NCBI GenBank assembly: GCA_963781725.1
Contig: CAWAGV010000001.1
Coordinates: forward strand, 682,001-746,000
DNA: 64,000 nucleotides
Direction: 5' to 3'
Origin: BOG-931 sp963781725
GTDB lineage: Bacteria > Pseudomonadota > Alphaproteobacteria > Rhizobiales > Xanthobacteraceae
Every line of letters begins with the position of its first letter. The stretch's first letter is position 1. The notes beneath the pieces are model-generated. The model was given only the letters and a program-made list of their open reading frames with translations. It had not been told where the DNA came from and ran no database searches. Positions 8,305-17,446 of this stretch are shown here, piece by piece. The position numbers were made by a program, and so were the translations under genes.

Positions 8305-8754
8305 TCAGCCGCCGCAACCGCCGACGGTCACCTTGACCATGCGGCGGTCCATATAAAGCTTGCCGGTCGAAGTTTTGGCGAGAACGATGACGTTCTCGGT
8401 CGAATTGAGCCGGATGCGGGTGGCCACTTCGGCGCGGCCCGCCACCGGCGTCAGATTGAATTTGACGATGCCGGGAAACGGATTGCCGTCGGCGATGACG
8501 CGGATTTCGCTGACGTAATCATCCGCCTTCATCGCGCTGTCCACCTTGATCGACAGCGGAACGGTGTTGCCGTTCTCGGCGATCTCCGGGAGATCGATGG
8601 AAATCTTGCCGCCCTCGGTCGCCTTGCCGCCGGTGAACTTGTTGATCTCGGCGGCCGCCTCGTCGGGCGTCGCCATCAGCGGATCGACCGCAACCAGGGT
8701 GAGTGTCAGGCCGGCGCCAAGCAAGAGCGCGTTACGGCGGGTTATCGGTGACAT
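8305..8754 (-). CDS. soxY: Thiosulfate oxidation carrier protein SoxY
   Basis: SoxY carries sulfur intermediates covalently on a cysteine in its C-terminal swinging arm. The C-terminus here ends in VGGCGG, the hallmark arm. The N-terminus contains ITRRNALLLGAG, a twin-arginine signal. The 149-residue length fits. The start at 8754 places the arginine pair within the first seven residues; an upstream frame extension would add a leader with no signal character. It is the first gene of a soxYZ pair. soxXAB are absent from the window. Confidence 0.95.
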   Translation of the reverse strand: MSPITRRNALLLGAGLTLTLVAVDPLMATPDEAAAEINKFTGGKATEGGKISIDLPEIAENGNTVPLSIKVDSAMKADDYVSEIRVIADGNPFPGIVKFNLTPVAGRAEVATRIRLNSTENVIVLAKTSTGKLYMDRRMVKVTVGGCGG

Positions 8755-8899
8755 TTGGGGAAACTCCGTAGACTTGCGAAATAGCATAGGTTGCTGAAAA
8801 TACAAGGCTATTAGCGCCGTTTCGTAAGCGTCTTACTGCTACCAAGCTTAATGATGGAAGATTATTCTATAAAACACCCGCCGCTTGGGGGCCGCACCG

Positions 8900-10708
8900 T
8901 CACCGTCCGGCAAACGGCTCTGCAGGCGCGATATCGGCGAGCTTGAACTGCACGCGCTCCTCGCCCTGCCAGCGGTCGAGGGAAAATGTGCCGGCGGCGT
9001 GAATTTGCCGGCCGCGATTGTTCTTCAGTTCCATCCCGAGTTTCTGCCCGACCGCGCGGAATGCGATGGCATTCACCGTCGCGCCGTCGGCGGATTTGAG
9101 CCGCACCCGCATGTGCGCCTGCGCCACCTCGTCGGCGTAAATCACGGTGTGCGACGGCAGCGCGATGGTCGGCTCCGGATTGCCGGAGCCGAACGGACCG
9201 GCGCGTTCGATCATCGTGACCAATTCGGCATTGGCGCCGGCCGCACTCACCGCCCCGTCGATCATCAGTCCCTGCGCGCGCCGCGCAGCCTGCACGTCGG
9301 GCGCCAGCGCGCTTTCGAGGAAGCCGCGAAGCTCGGCGAGCGCCCCCTTCCGAAGCGTGACGCCGGCAGCCATGGCATGGCCGCCACCCTTGATCAGCAG
9401 GCCCTCGGTGACAGCGCGCCGCACCGCGCGGCCGATATCGACGCCCGTAATCGAGCGGCCGGAGCCGGTGCCGACGCCGCCGGGCTCAAGCGCAATGGCA
9501 AACGCCGGCCGGCTGAACTTTTCCTTCAGCCGCGCGGCGACCAGACCGACCACGCCGGGATGCCAGCCTTCCGCCGCCGTCACCACCACCGAGCCTTTAT
9601 CCTCGATGCCGAGCGCCGCCATCGCCTCGGCTTCCGCCTGCGCCACCGTCTGCAGCTCGATGGCCTGCCGCTCGCGATTGAGCCGGTCGAGTTCCGCCGC
9701 GATCTTTGCCGCTTCGATCGGGTCCTCCTCCATCAGCAGGCGCACGCCGAGATCCGCACGTCCGATACGGCCGCCGGCATTGATGCGCGGTCCGAGCAGA
9801 AAGCCGAGGTGCCAGGCTTCCGGCGGCCCGGACAGGCGCGCAACGTCCATCAGGCTGACGTGGCCCGGCCTGTCGCGGCGCCGCAGCGCAATCAGCCCCT
9901 TGGCGACAAAGGCGCGGTTGAGCCCGATCAGCGGCACGACGTCGGCGACTGTGCCGAGGGCGACGTCGTCGAGCAGCGACAACAGATCGAGCTCGGGCCG
10001 CTCCACGGTCCAGAAGCCGCGCGACCGCAGCAGCCGGTTCACGGCAACCACGGTCATGAACACCAGCCCGACCGCGGCAAGATGGCCGAGCCCGGAAAGA
10101 TCGTCGCGCCGGTTCGGATTGACGATGGCGACCGCGGGCGGCAACGCCTCGTCGGCCTGATGATGGTCGATCACCACCACATCCATGCCGCACGACTTCG
10201 CGACCTCAAGCGGCTCGATGCTGGTGGTCCCGCAATCGACCGTCACCAGCAGCGTCGCGCCGCGCGCTGCCAGCGCGCTGACCGCTTCGACGTTCGGGCC
10301 ATAGCCTTCAAACAGCCGGTCCGGAATGTGGACGATCGGATCGAGCCCGCAATAGCGCAGGAAACGCGCCAACAGCGCCGACGAGGCCGCGCCGTCGACG
10401 TCATAGTCGCCGAAAATCGCAACGCTTTCGCCGCGCGTGACCGCGGCAACGATGCGCTCGGCCGCCTCCGGCATCGCCGTGAGCACGTTCGGGTCGGGCA
10501 TCGAGCGCTTGATGGTCGGATCAAGAAACGCCTCGACGGCGTCGGCTTCGACATTGCGCCCGGCGATGATGCGGGCCAGCAGCTCGGGCAGATCGTGCCG
10601 CTGCGCGATCGCCAGCGCGCGCGCGGCGCCGCGCTCGTCGAGCCGGTCGCGCCACGCGCGGCCGGTCGCCGAATTCTCGACGCCAAGAAACAGGCGATTC
10701 TCTGCCAT
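8900..10708 (-). CDS. recJ: Single-stranded-DNA-specific exonuclease RecJ
   Basis: RecJ degrades single-stranded DNA 5' to 3' in recombination and mismatch repair. DHH-family motifs are visible: GDYDVDGAAS near residue 100, VIDHHQADE near 175, and the DHHA1-type KGGGHAMAAGVTL near 440. A C-terminal OB-type domain follows. The length of 602 residues is normal. The ATG at 10708 is preferred to the GTG at 10711. It is the last gene after aminotransferase-hom-glpX, separated from glpX by a palindromic repeat. Confidence 0.95.
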   Translation of the reverse strand: MAENRLFLGVENSATGRAWRDRLDERGAARALAIAQRHDLPELLARIIAGRNVEADAVEAFLDPTIKRSMPDPNVLTAMPEAAERIVAAVTRGESVAIFGDYDVDGAASSALLARFLRYCGLDPIVHIPDRLFEGYGPNVEAVSALAARGATLLVTVDCGTTSIEPLEVAKSCGMDVVVIDHHQADEALPPAVAIVNPNRRDDLSGLGHLAAVGLVFMTVVAVNRLLRSRGFWTVERPELDLLSLLDDVALGTVADVVPLIGLNRAFVAKGLIALRRRDRPGHVSLMDVARLSGPPEAWHLGFLLGPRINAGGRIGRADLGVRLLMEEDPIEAAKIAAELDRLNRERQAIELQTVAQAEAEAMAALGIEDKGSVVVTAAEGWHPGVVGLVAARLKEKFSRPAFAIALEPGGVGTGSGRSITGVDIGRAVRRAVTEGLLIKGGGHAMAAGVTLRKGALAELRGFLESALAPDVQAARRAQGLMIDGAVSAAGANAELVTMIERAGPFGSGNPEPTIALPSHTVIYADEVAQAHMRVRLKSADGATVNAIAFRAVGQKLGMELKNNRGRQIHAAGTFSLDRWQGEERVQFKLADIAPAEPFAGR

Positions 10709-10713
10709 CACTT

Positions 10714-10833
10714 GTCATTCCGGGGCGCGCCGTTTGGCGCGAGCCCGGAATCCATAATCACATTCAGTGCAGGATTTGCGCGGACAGTGGTTATGGATTC
10801 CGGACTTGCCGCCGAGCGGCAATCCGGAATGAC
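10714..10833. repeat. Nested palindromic intergenic repeat between recJ and glpX
   Basis: Outer arms GTCATTCCGG (10714-10723) and CCGGAATGAC (10824-10833) are perfect inverted copies. An inner pair CGGAATCCATAA (10746-10757) and TTATGGATTCCG (10791-10802) is also perfect. The TCATTCCGG...GGAATCCATAA pattern resembles the dispersed repeats common in Bradyrhizobium-group genomes, which is from memory of such genomes and was not searched. It lies inside a same-strand gene run and could form a long hairpin in the transcript. Confidence 0.75.
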
Positions 10834-10864
10834 GGTAACCACTCGACCGAACGCTACTCTACGC

Positions 10865-11839
10865 TTAGACGAACTTATCGAGTTTGCGGTGCTCGGCAAT
10901 GATGCGGCGCACCGTGCCGTTGGCGGAGCGCATCACCACCGTTTCGGTCTCGATGACGCCGGAGGCAAACCGGACGCCGCGCAGCATCGGGCCGTCGGTC
11001 ACGCCGGTCGCCGCAAACAGGCAGTCGCCGCGCACCATGTCTTCAATCAGGTATTTCTTGCGCGGATCCTTGATCCCCATCTTGCTGACGCGCTCGCGCT
11101 TTTCGTCGGTATCGACGATCAGGCGGGTCTGCATCTGGCCGCCGATGCAGCGCAGCGCCGCCGCCGCCAGCACGCCTTCGGGCGCGCCACCGATACCAAG
11201 ATAGATATCGATGCCGGTCTTGTCGGGTTCCGCGGTGTGGATGACGCCCGCGACGTCGCCGTCGCTGATCAGGCTGACCGCGGCGCCGACCTTGCGCACC
11301 GCGGCGATGATGTCGGCATGACGCGGCCGATCGAGGATCATCGCGGTGATCTCTTCTGGCTTCACGCCCTTCGCCCTGGCCAGCGAGAGAATGTTCTGGT
11401 CAGCCGGCGCGTCCAGGTCGACGGTGTCTTTCGGAAAGCCCGGACCGATCGCGATCTTGTCCATGTAGATGTCGGGCGCGTGCAGCATCGCGCCACGATC
11501 GGCCATCGCCAGTGTCGCAATGGCGCCCGGCATGTTCTTGGCGCACAGCGTCGTGCCTTCGAGCGGATCGACGGCGATGTCGACCTTGGGGCCGGAACCG
11601 GTGCCGACCTTCTCGCCGATAAACAGCATCGGCGCTTCGTCCATCTCGCCTTCGCCGATCACCACCGTGCCGTCGATATGCAAGCCGCCGAGCTCGCGGC
11701 GCATCGCATCGACCGCCGCCTGGTCGGATTTCTTCTCGGCGCCGCGTCCGCGCAAGCGGGCGGCCGCAACCGCGGCGCGTTCGGTGACGCGTGCGATCTC
11801 GATCGCCAGCGCGCGTTCCAGCATCGGATTCGATACCAT
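10865..11839 (-). CDS. glpX: Class II fructose-1,6-bisphosphatase
   Basis: Converts fructose 1,6-bisphosphate to fructose 6-phosphate in gluconeogenesis. Family motifs include VVIGEGEMDEAPML, where the acidic metal ligands sit, then DIAVDPLEGTT, and DRPRHADIIAAVR in the middle. The length of 324 residues is usual. The ATG at 11839 is preferred over an in-frame TTG at 11854 because GAGGGA lies just upstream of it. It starts 12 bases after the hom stop, so both are one operon. Confidence 0.94.
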   Translation of the reverse strand: MVSNPMLERALAIEIARVTERAAVAAARLRGRGAEKKSDQAAVDAMRRELGGLHIDGTVVIGEGEMDEAPMLFIGEKVGTGSGPKVDIAVDPLEGTTLCAKNMPGAIATLAMADRGAMLHAPDIYMDKIAIGPGFPKDTVDLDAPADQNILSLARAKGVKPEEITAMILDRPRHADIIAAVRKVGAAVSLISDGDVAGVIHTAEPDKTGIDIYLGIGGAPEGVLAAAALRCIGGQMQTRLIVDTDEKRERVSKMGIKDPRKKYLIEDMVRGDCLFAATGVTDGPMLRGVRFASGVIETETVVMRSANGTVRRIIAEHRKLDKFV

Positions 11840-11850
11840 TTTTCCGTCCC

Positions 11851-13164
11851 TCAATTCTTCTCGATCCGGATCACTTGCGGCCGGCCGGAGATTACACCGT
11901 CCCGCCGCACGGCGACGAGAGCCTTGCGCACGGCATCCTCATTGGTCGCATAGGTAATCATGATGACGGGCACGGGCGCACCGGACTTGCCGGGCTGCAC
12001 GCTCTGTCCGTCATGGCGCTGCACAATCAACTCCAGCGAAATCTTCTGCTGCGCGAGCCGGCGCGCAATGGTGGCGGCCGAGCCGGGCCGGTCGCGCGCC
12101 AACAGACGTATGTAGTAGCCGCCTTCATGGTGCTGCATCGGCGCCTTGCGCACCGCGGTCATCCGCGCCGCCGGGCGGCCGAACGGCGGCGTGCGCACGC
12201 CGCAGGCAATATCGGCAAGGTCCGACACCACCGCGGAAGCCGTCGCCATGCCGCCCGCGCCCGGCCCGACCAGCGTGACCGGCGCCAGGCCGTCGGCATC
12301 GATGGTCACCGCGTTGGTCACGCCCATGACCTGCGCGATCGCCGAGTCCCTTGGCACCATGGTCGGGTGCACGCGCTGCTCGATGCCGGCGTCGGTTTTC
12401 ACGGCAACGCCGAGCAGTTTGACGCGATAGCCGAGCTGATTGGCGGCATCGAGATCGGCCAGCGTGATTGAGGAAATGCCCTCGACGTAGATCGCCTTCG
12501 GATCGAGTTTGATGCCGAACGTCAGGCTCGCCAGGATCGAAAGCTTCTGCGCCGTGTCGTGGCCTTCGATATCGAACGACGGATCGGCCTCGGCGTAACC
12601 GAGCCGCTGCGCATCGCGCAGGCAATCGTCGAACGCCAGCCGCTCCTGCTCCATCCGCGACAGGATGTAGTTACAGGTGCCGTTGAGGATGCCGTAGATG
12701 CGCGTGAAGGAGTTGCCGCCAAGTCCTTCGCGCAAAGTCTTGACGATCGGAATACCGGCGCAAACCGACGCCTCGAAGTTGAGCGCGACCTGATGCCGCT
12801 CGGCGATGCCGGCGAGCTTCTGTCCGTGCGCGGCCAGCATCGCCTTGTTGGCCGTGACCACCGGCTTGCCGGCCGCCAACGCAGTTTCCACCGCGCGTTT
12901 TGCCGGATCGCCGGCGCCGCCCATCAGTTCGACAAAGACATCGATGGCCGGATCGCGCGCCAGAGCGACCGGATCGGTATGCCAGTGAAAATCTTTCAGG
13001 TTGAAGCCGCGCTTCTTGCCGCGCGAGCGGGCGCTGACGGCGACAACCTCGATCGGCCGGCCGCAGCGCGCGGCAAGCTTGTCGCCGCCTTGGTGCAAAA
13101 GTTCGACCACGGCCGAGCCAGCGGTGCCCAGACCGGCAAGACCGACTTTCAGCGGCTTAGCCAT
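11851..13164 (-). CDS. hom: Homoserine dehydrogenase
   Basis: Reduces aspartate semialdehyde to homoserine on the way to threonine and methionine. The N-terminal Rossmann motif is GLAGLGTAG (residues 8-16). The catalytic domain includes KPVVTANKAMLAAHG and GILNGTCNYILSRM. A C-terminal ACT domain (YYIRLLARDRPGSAA onward, about residues 355-430) suggests feedback control by threonine. The length of 437 residues matches monofunctional bacterial enzymes. It lies between the aminotransferase and glpX on the same strand. Confidence 0.96.
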   Translation of the reverse strand: MAKPLKVGLAGLGTAGSAVVELLHQGGDKLAARCGRPIEVVAVSARSRGKKRGFNLKDFHWHTDPVALARDPAIDVFVELMGGAGDPAKRAVETALAAGKPVVTANKAMLAAHGQKLAGIAERHQVALNFEASVCAGIPIVKTLREGLGGNSFTRIYGILNGTCNYILSRMEQERLAFDDCLRDAQRLGYAEADPSFDIEGHDTAQKLSILASLTFGIKLDPKAIYVEGISSITLADLDAANQLGYRVKLLGVAVKTDAGIEQRVHPTMVPRDSAIAQVMGVTNAVTIDADGLAPVTLVGPGAGGMATASAVVSDLADIACGVRTPPFGRPAARMTAVRKAPMQHHEGGYYIRLLARDRPGSAATIARRLAQQKISLELIVQRHDGQSVQPGKSGAPVPVIMITYATNEDAVRKALVAVRRDGVISGRPQVIRIEKN

Positions 13165-13200
13165 AAAGGTCGCCAGGTTGGTGGGAGGAGCGGCGCGCGG

Positions 13201-14418
13201 CTAACGGCGCGTCGCCAACGGCACGACGTTGTGCAGCATTTCCGGGCCGGTTTCAAGAAACCGCCGGATATTGCGCGCGGCCTGGCGGATGCGCTGCTCG
13301 TTCTCCACAAGCGCGATGCGCACGTGGCCCTCGCCGTACTCGCCGAAGCCGGCGCCGGGCGATACCGCGACGCCGGCCTTCTCGACCAGGAGCGTCGAAA
13401 ACTCGACACTGCCCAGCGGCTGGAACGGTTCGGGGATCGGCGCCCAGGCAAACATCGAAGCCGCCGGCGGCGGTACCTGCCAGCCGGCGCGGCCGAACGA
13501 ATCGACCAGCGCGTCGCGCCGCTTCCGGTAGATCGAGCGCATCTCGACGATGCAGTCGTCGGGACCGTTCAACGCCGCCGTCGCCGCAACCTGGATCGGG
13601 GTAAAGGCGCCGTAATCGAGATAGGATTTCACCCGCGCCAGCGCGGCGATCAGGCGCTCGTTGCCGACGGCAAAGCCCATGCGCCATCCCGGCATCGAGT
13701 AGGTCTTCGACATCGAGGTGAATTCGACGGCGACGTCCATTGCGCCCGGCACTTGCAGGATCGACGGCGGCGGATTGTCGTCGAAATAGACTTCCGCGTA
13801 GGCCAGGTCGGACAGCACCAGCAGGCTGTGCTTCTTCGCGAACGCCACGAGGTCGCGATAGAAATCGAGGTCGGCGATGCACGCCGTCGGATTGGACGGA
13901 TAGCAGACCACGACGGCGATCGGCTTCGGGATCGAATGCAGCACCGCACGTTCAAGCGCCTGGAAGAATTGCGGGCCGATATCGACCGGCACCGAGCGAA
14001 TGGCGCCGCCGGCCATCAGAAAGCCGAACACGTGAATCGGATACGTCGGGTTCGGCACGATGATGATGTCGCCCGGCGCCGTGATGGCTTGTGCGACGTT
14101 GGCGAAGCCTTCCTTCGAGCCGAGCGTGGTGACGATTTGCGTCTCGGGATTGAGCTTCACGCCGAACCGGCGCCCGTAATAGGCAGCCTGCGCGCGGCGC
14201 AATCCCGGAATGCCTTTCGACGCCGAGTAGCGGTCGGTGCGCGGCCTGCCGATGGTCTCTTTCAGTTTCTCGATGACATGGGCGGGCGTCGGCAGGTCGG
14301 GATTGCCCATGCCGAGGTCGATGATATCGGTGCCGCCGTTGCGGGCCACTGCTTTGGCGCGGTTGACGGTTTCGAAGACGTAAGGCGGTAGCCGGCGGAT
14401 GCGGTAAAATTCTTCCAT
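13201..14418 (-). CDS. PLP-dependent aminotransferase (AlaC / LL-diaminopimelate aminotransferase-like)
   Basis: A fold-type I class I/II aminotransferase of 405 residues. Landmarks are DLGMGNPDLPTP near residue 35, the cofactor-contact SKGIPGLR, YPSNPTA near 175, and the PLP-binding lysine in SMSKTYSMPGWR near 238. The start at 14418 (MEEFYRIRRLPPYVF) matches the usual N-terminus of this subgroup; the longer open frame adds an unrelated proline/arginine-rich leader. It is the first gene of the hom-glpX-recJ run, which hints at amino-acid synthesis. The substrate (alanine or diaminopimelate pathway) cannot be settled from sequence alone. Confidence 0.88.
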   Translation of the reverse strand: MEEFYRIRRLPPYVFETVNRAKAVARNGGTDIIDLGMGNPDLPTPAHVIEKLKETIGRPRTDRYSASKGIPGLRRAQAAYYGRRFGVKLNPETQIVTTLGSKEGFANVAQAITAPGDIIIVPNPTYPIHVFGFLMAGGAIRSVPVDIGPQFFQALERAVLHSIPKPIAVVVCYPSNPTACIADLDFYRDLVAFAKKHSLLVLSDLAYAEVYFDDNPPPSILQVPGAMDVAVEFTSMSKTYSMPGWRMGFAVGNERLIAALARVKSYLDYGAFTPIQVAATAALNGPDDCIVEMRSIYRKRRDALVDSFGRAGWQVPPPAASMFAWAPIPEPFQPLGSVEFSTLLVEKAGVAVSPGAGFGEYGEGHVRIALVENEQRIRQAARNIRRFLETGPEMLHNVVPLATRR

Positions 14419-14482
14419 TGGTAGCCCCGGAGCCTGCGGCTCGACGTTTGTTCTCAAAGAATAACCCGGAAACGGACTTTTA

Positions 14483-14782
14483 TCACTGCCCTGACGCGGC
14501 ACCAGCGCTTCGCGTGGTGCCGGTGGTAGCCGGTGCGCTGGCCTGCTGGGTGCCCTGTGTGCCGGCACTCAGCTTGGTCCGGTCGGAAATCAGGGCGTCC
14601 GTTGCCTGCTTGAGTTCGTCAGCGGTCATCGGCTGTTCCGCGCGGGGCGCCGGCGGGGCCAGGATGGACGGAAAGGTCGATTGGTATTCGGTAACCTGCG
14701 AGCAACCGCCGACCGTCGCGGCTGCAGTGGCAAACGCCACAGCCACAACAAGCCAATTGGTCGTGCCGGCGCGGTTCCGCAC
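14483..14782 (-). CDS. Small putative lipoprotein
   Basis: A 99-residue protein with a positively charged start, a hydrophobic stretch (WLVVAVAFATAAATV) and a lipobox VGGC with the cysteine at residue 27, so it is probably lipid-anchored to a membrane. The rest is short, polar and low in complexity (threonine, alanine and glycine rich), with MTADELKQATDALISDR as the only ordered-looking segment. It lies upstream of the aminotransferase on the same strand. No function can be assigned. Confidence 0.7.
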   Translation of the reverse strand: MRNRAGTTNWLVVAVAFATAAATVGGCSQVTEYQSTFPSILAPPAPRAEQPMTADELKQATDALISDRTKLSAGTQGTQQASAPATTGTTRSAGAASGQ

Positions 14783-15130
14783 CTTATCCCCCAGCCATTC
14801 CAGCGGCGCCGGAATCAGACCCCGCTTATACGGGACCGACCGATCTCATGTCAGCAATCCTTACGGGATCAATACTTTCACAGGATCAGCTGTCAGCCCG
14901 CCTAAGCCCCTGACTTACCGATCCAATATGTCGAAACAAGGACCTTGCTGCGGCGCGGCATGTCTTCGGCTGTATGGCTTAAACTGACGGCCGGAACAGC
15001 GCCTGGGTTGTAATTCAGGCTGCGCAAACTGCTGTCAGGAATGCTTATAAAGATGCCTTGCGTGCACCGCCGGAGCAGTCCATTTCTGGATTAAGAGCCG
15101 GTTTCGACGAAAGCCAGTTCGTCCAAAATC
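14783..15130. other. 348-base intergenic region upstream of phaC
   Basis: No gene is seen here. It separates the divergent lipoprotein gene and phaC and must hold both promoters. The part before phaC contains CTGCGCAAACTGC, loosely reminiscent of TGC/GCA-type PhaR sites, but this is too weak to annotate as an operator. Confidence 0.4.
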
Positions 15131-16960
15131 ATGGCCGCCATTGAGGAACGTCCGTTGAGAGCCCCGTCGCAGGAACCGATGAAGATCGGCGGCGTCGACG
15201 TCGAGGAGTTTTCGCGCAATCTGGCGCGGCTCATCGAGGAGAGCGGACGCGCGCTCGCGGCTTACCTCAAGCCGCGCGAACAGGGCCGCAATTCCAGCGA
15301 GATGGCCGAAGAGATCGCCGAGGTCGCCAAGACTCTCGGTCAGGTCGCGGAATACTGGATGGAAGACCCGCAGCGCGCGCTCGAGGTGCAGAGCCGGCTC
15401 GGTAAGGCCTATCTCGATCTCTGGGCGTCGGCCGCCAGGCGGCTTTCCGGCGAAGAGTCCACGCCCCTGATCGCGCCGGAGAAGACCGACAAGCGCTTCA
15501 ACGATCCGGAATGGTCGTCGAACCAGTTCTACGACTTCCTCAAGCAGGCCTATCTGCTGTCGTCGAAATGGTCCAACCAGCTCATCACCGACGCCACCGG
15601 CCTCGACCCGCATGTCAGGCAGAAGGCCGAGTTCTACATGCGGCAGATTTCCAATGCCGTGTCGCCGTCGAACTTCGTGCTGACCAACCCGGAGCTGATG
15701 CGCGAGACGCTGCTGAGCAACGCCGACAACCTGGTACGCGGCATGCGCATGCTCGCCGAAGACATCGAGAGCGGCGGCGGCGACCTCAAGATCCGCCAGT
15801 CGGACTCCTCGATGTTCGAAGTCGGCCGCAACCTCGCGACCACGCCGGGCAAGGTCGTCTTCCAGAACGAGCTGATGCAGCTCATCCAGTACACGCCGAC
15901 GACGGCGACCGTGCTCAAGCGGCCGTTGCTGATCGTGCCGCCGTGGATCAACAAGTTCTACGTGCTCGATCTGACGCCGGAAAAATCCTTCATCGGATGG
16001 TGCGTCGATCAGGGCATCACGGTGTTCGTGATCTCCTGGGTCAATCCCAACGCGCATCTCGCCAAAAAGAGCTTCAACGAGTACATGCACGAAGGCCCAC
16101 TCGCCGCGCTTGATGCGATCAAGGACGCGACCGGCGAAGACAAGGTCCACACTGCCGGTTATTGCGTCGGCGGCACGCTGCTTTCGATTACGCTCGCTTA
16201 CACCGCCGCCAGAAAAGACGATCGTATCGCTTCCGCGACCTTGTTCGCCTCCCAGGTCGATTTCACTCACGCCGGCGACCTGAAGGTCTTCGTCGACGAG
16301 GAACAGATCGCGACGATCGAGCACAAAATGGCCGAGAAGGGGTTTCTCGAAGCCGGCTCGATGGCCACCGTGTTCAACATGCTGCGCTCGAATGACCTGA
16401 TCTGGCCCTACGTCATCAACAATTACCTGAAGGGCAAGGCGCCGTTCCCGTTCGACCTGTTGTACTGGAATTCCGACGCCACGCGGATGCCGGCGGCCAA
16501 TCATTCGTTCTATCTGCGCAACTGCTACCTCGATAACAAGCTGTCGAAGGGCCAGATGGAGATCGACGGCCAGCCGGTCAATCTGAAAAACGTGACCATC
16601 CCGATCTATAATCTGGCGACGCGGGAGGACCACATCGCGCCGCCGAAATCGGTGCTGCTCGGCTGCAAATTCTTCGGCGGGCCGGTGAAATTCGTCCTGG
16701 CCGGCTCTGGCCATATCGCCGGCGTCGTCAACCCTCCCGCCAAGAACAAGTATCAGTACTGGACCGGCCCAAAACCGCGTAACGCCGACCTCGACGGTTG
16801 GATGGAAAAGGCCAAGGAATATCCGGGCTCCTGGTGGCCGGACTGGCTGGTCTGGCTGACCCGGCAAAGCCCGACCGAAGTGCCCGCACGCATGCCCGGC
16901 GAGGGTCCGCTGAAGGCGCTTGAGGACGCGCCCGGCTCCTATGTGCGGATGCGCGATTGA
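15131..16960 (+). CDS. phaC: Class I poly(R)-hydroxyalkanoic acid synthase
   Basis: Polymerises hydroxyacyl-CoA (chiefly 3-hydroxybutyryl-CoA) into storage polyester at the granule surface. It has an N-terminal PhaC domain and a C-terminal alpha/beta-hydrolase domain. The lipase-like box is GYCVGG with catalytic Cys345. The catalytic aspartate is in REDHIAP and the histidine in GSGHIAGVVNPP. The length of 609 residues and the presence of a single synthase gene fit class I. It stands alone: phaAB and phaR are not in the window. Confidence 0.96.
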   Translation: MAAIEERPLRAPSQEPMKIGGVDVEEFSRNLARLIEESGRALAAYLKPREQGRNSSEMAEEIAEVAKTLGQVAEYWMEDPQRALEVQSRLGKAYLDLWASAARRLSGEESTPLIAPEKTDKRFNDPEWSSNQFYDFLKQAYLLSSKWSNQLITDATGLDPHVRQKAEFYMRQISNAVSPSNFVLTNPELMRETLLSNADNLVRGMRMLAEDIESGGGDLKIRQSDSSMFEVGRNLATTPGKVVFQNELMQLIQYTPTTATVLKRPLLIVPPWINKFYVLDLTPEKSFIGWCVDQGITVFVISWVNPNAHLAKKSFNEYMHEGPLAALDAIKDATGEDKVHTAGYCVGGTLLSITLAYTAARKDDRIASATLFASQVDFTHAGDLKVFVDEEQIATIEHKMAEKGFLEAGSMATVFNMLRSNDLIWPYVINNYLKGKAPFPFDLLYWNSDATRMPAANHSFYLRNCYLDNKLSKGQMEIDGQPVNLKNVTIPIYNLATREDHIAPPKSVLLGCKFFGGPVKFVLAGSGHIAGVVNPPAKNKYQYWTGPKPRNADLDGWMEKAKEYPGSWWPDWLVWLTRQSPTEVPARMPGEGPLKALEDAPGSYVRMRD

Positions 16961-17043
16961 GACTGCCCGAAGCCCCTTCCAAGCACGCGCTATAGCTGCA
17001 ATCCTCTCCCGGATTCGGCGATTGATCCTGGGGAGGAATCGAC

Positions 17044-17442
17044 ATGTCGCACGAACTGTTCTGGCTGGTCATAACCACTGCCATGACCGGATTGATGTGG
17101 GTGCCTTACATCCTCGACCGCATCATGATCCGCGGCCTGATGGGCGCGATGGCCAACCCGAGCCCGAATGACCAATCGCAATCGCCGTGGGCGCAGCGGC
17201 TGATGGCGGCGCACGTCAACGCCGTCGAAAACCTCGTGATCTTTGCACCGCTGGTGCTGGCGACGCAGCATCTCAACGTCGCGACAGCGGGGACGACATT
17301 CGCCTGCCAGCTCTATTTCTGGTCGCGGCTGGTGCACGTGATCTGCTACACGCTCGGCATCCCGGTGCTGCGTACGCTGGCGTTTGCCGGCGGCTTCGTC
17401 GCGCAGGCGATGCTGGTGCTCGCGCTGTTCAAGCTCGCCTGA
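17044..17442 (+). CDS. MAPEG family membrane protein
   Basis: A 132-residue integral membrane protein with about four helices, starting with ELFWLVITTAMTGLMWVPYIL. The segment AHVNAVENLVIFAPLVLA, with its conserved asparagine and glutamate, is characteristic of MAPEG proteins (membrane-associated, eicosanoid and glutathione metabolism family). The bacterial role is generally unknown. GGGGAGGAA stands just before the ATG. It converges on argC with a gap of only 4 bases. Confidence 0.88.
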   Translation: MSHELFWLVITTAMTGLMWVPYILDRIMIRGLMGAMANPSPNDQSQSPWAQRLMAAHVNAVENLVIFAPLVLATQHLNVATAGTTFACQLYFWSRLVHVICYTLGIPVLRTLAFAGGFVAQAMLVLALFKLA

Positions 17443-17446
17443 CCGC

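Noticed and set aside
8885..11953. Very long open frame on the plus strand (about 1000 codons)
   Set aside because: It is antisense to recJ and glpX, which have clear catalytic motifs. The high GC content suppresses stop codons in the opposite strand.
12559..14391. Long plus-strand frame across hom and the aminotransferase
   Set aside because: Both genes below it are clear; the plus-strand protein is arginine-rich noise.
15035..16867. 610-codon minus-strand frame across phaC
   Set aside because: It is antisense to phaC, which has its catalytic Cys-Asp-His. The composition is typical of a shadow frame.
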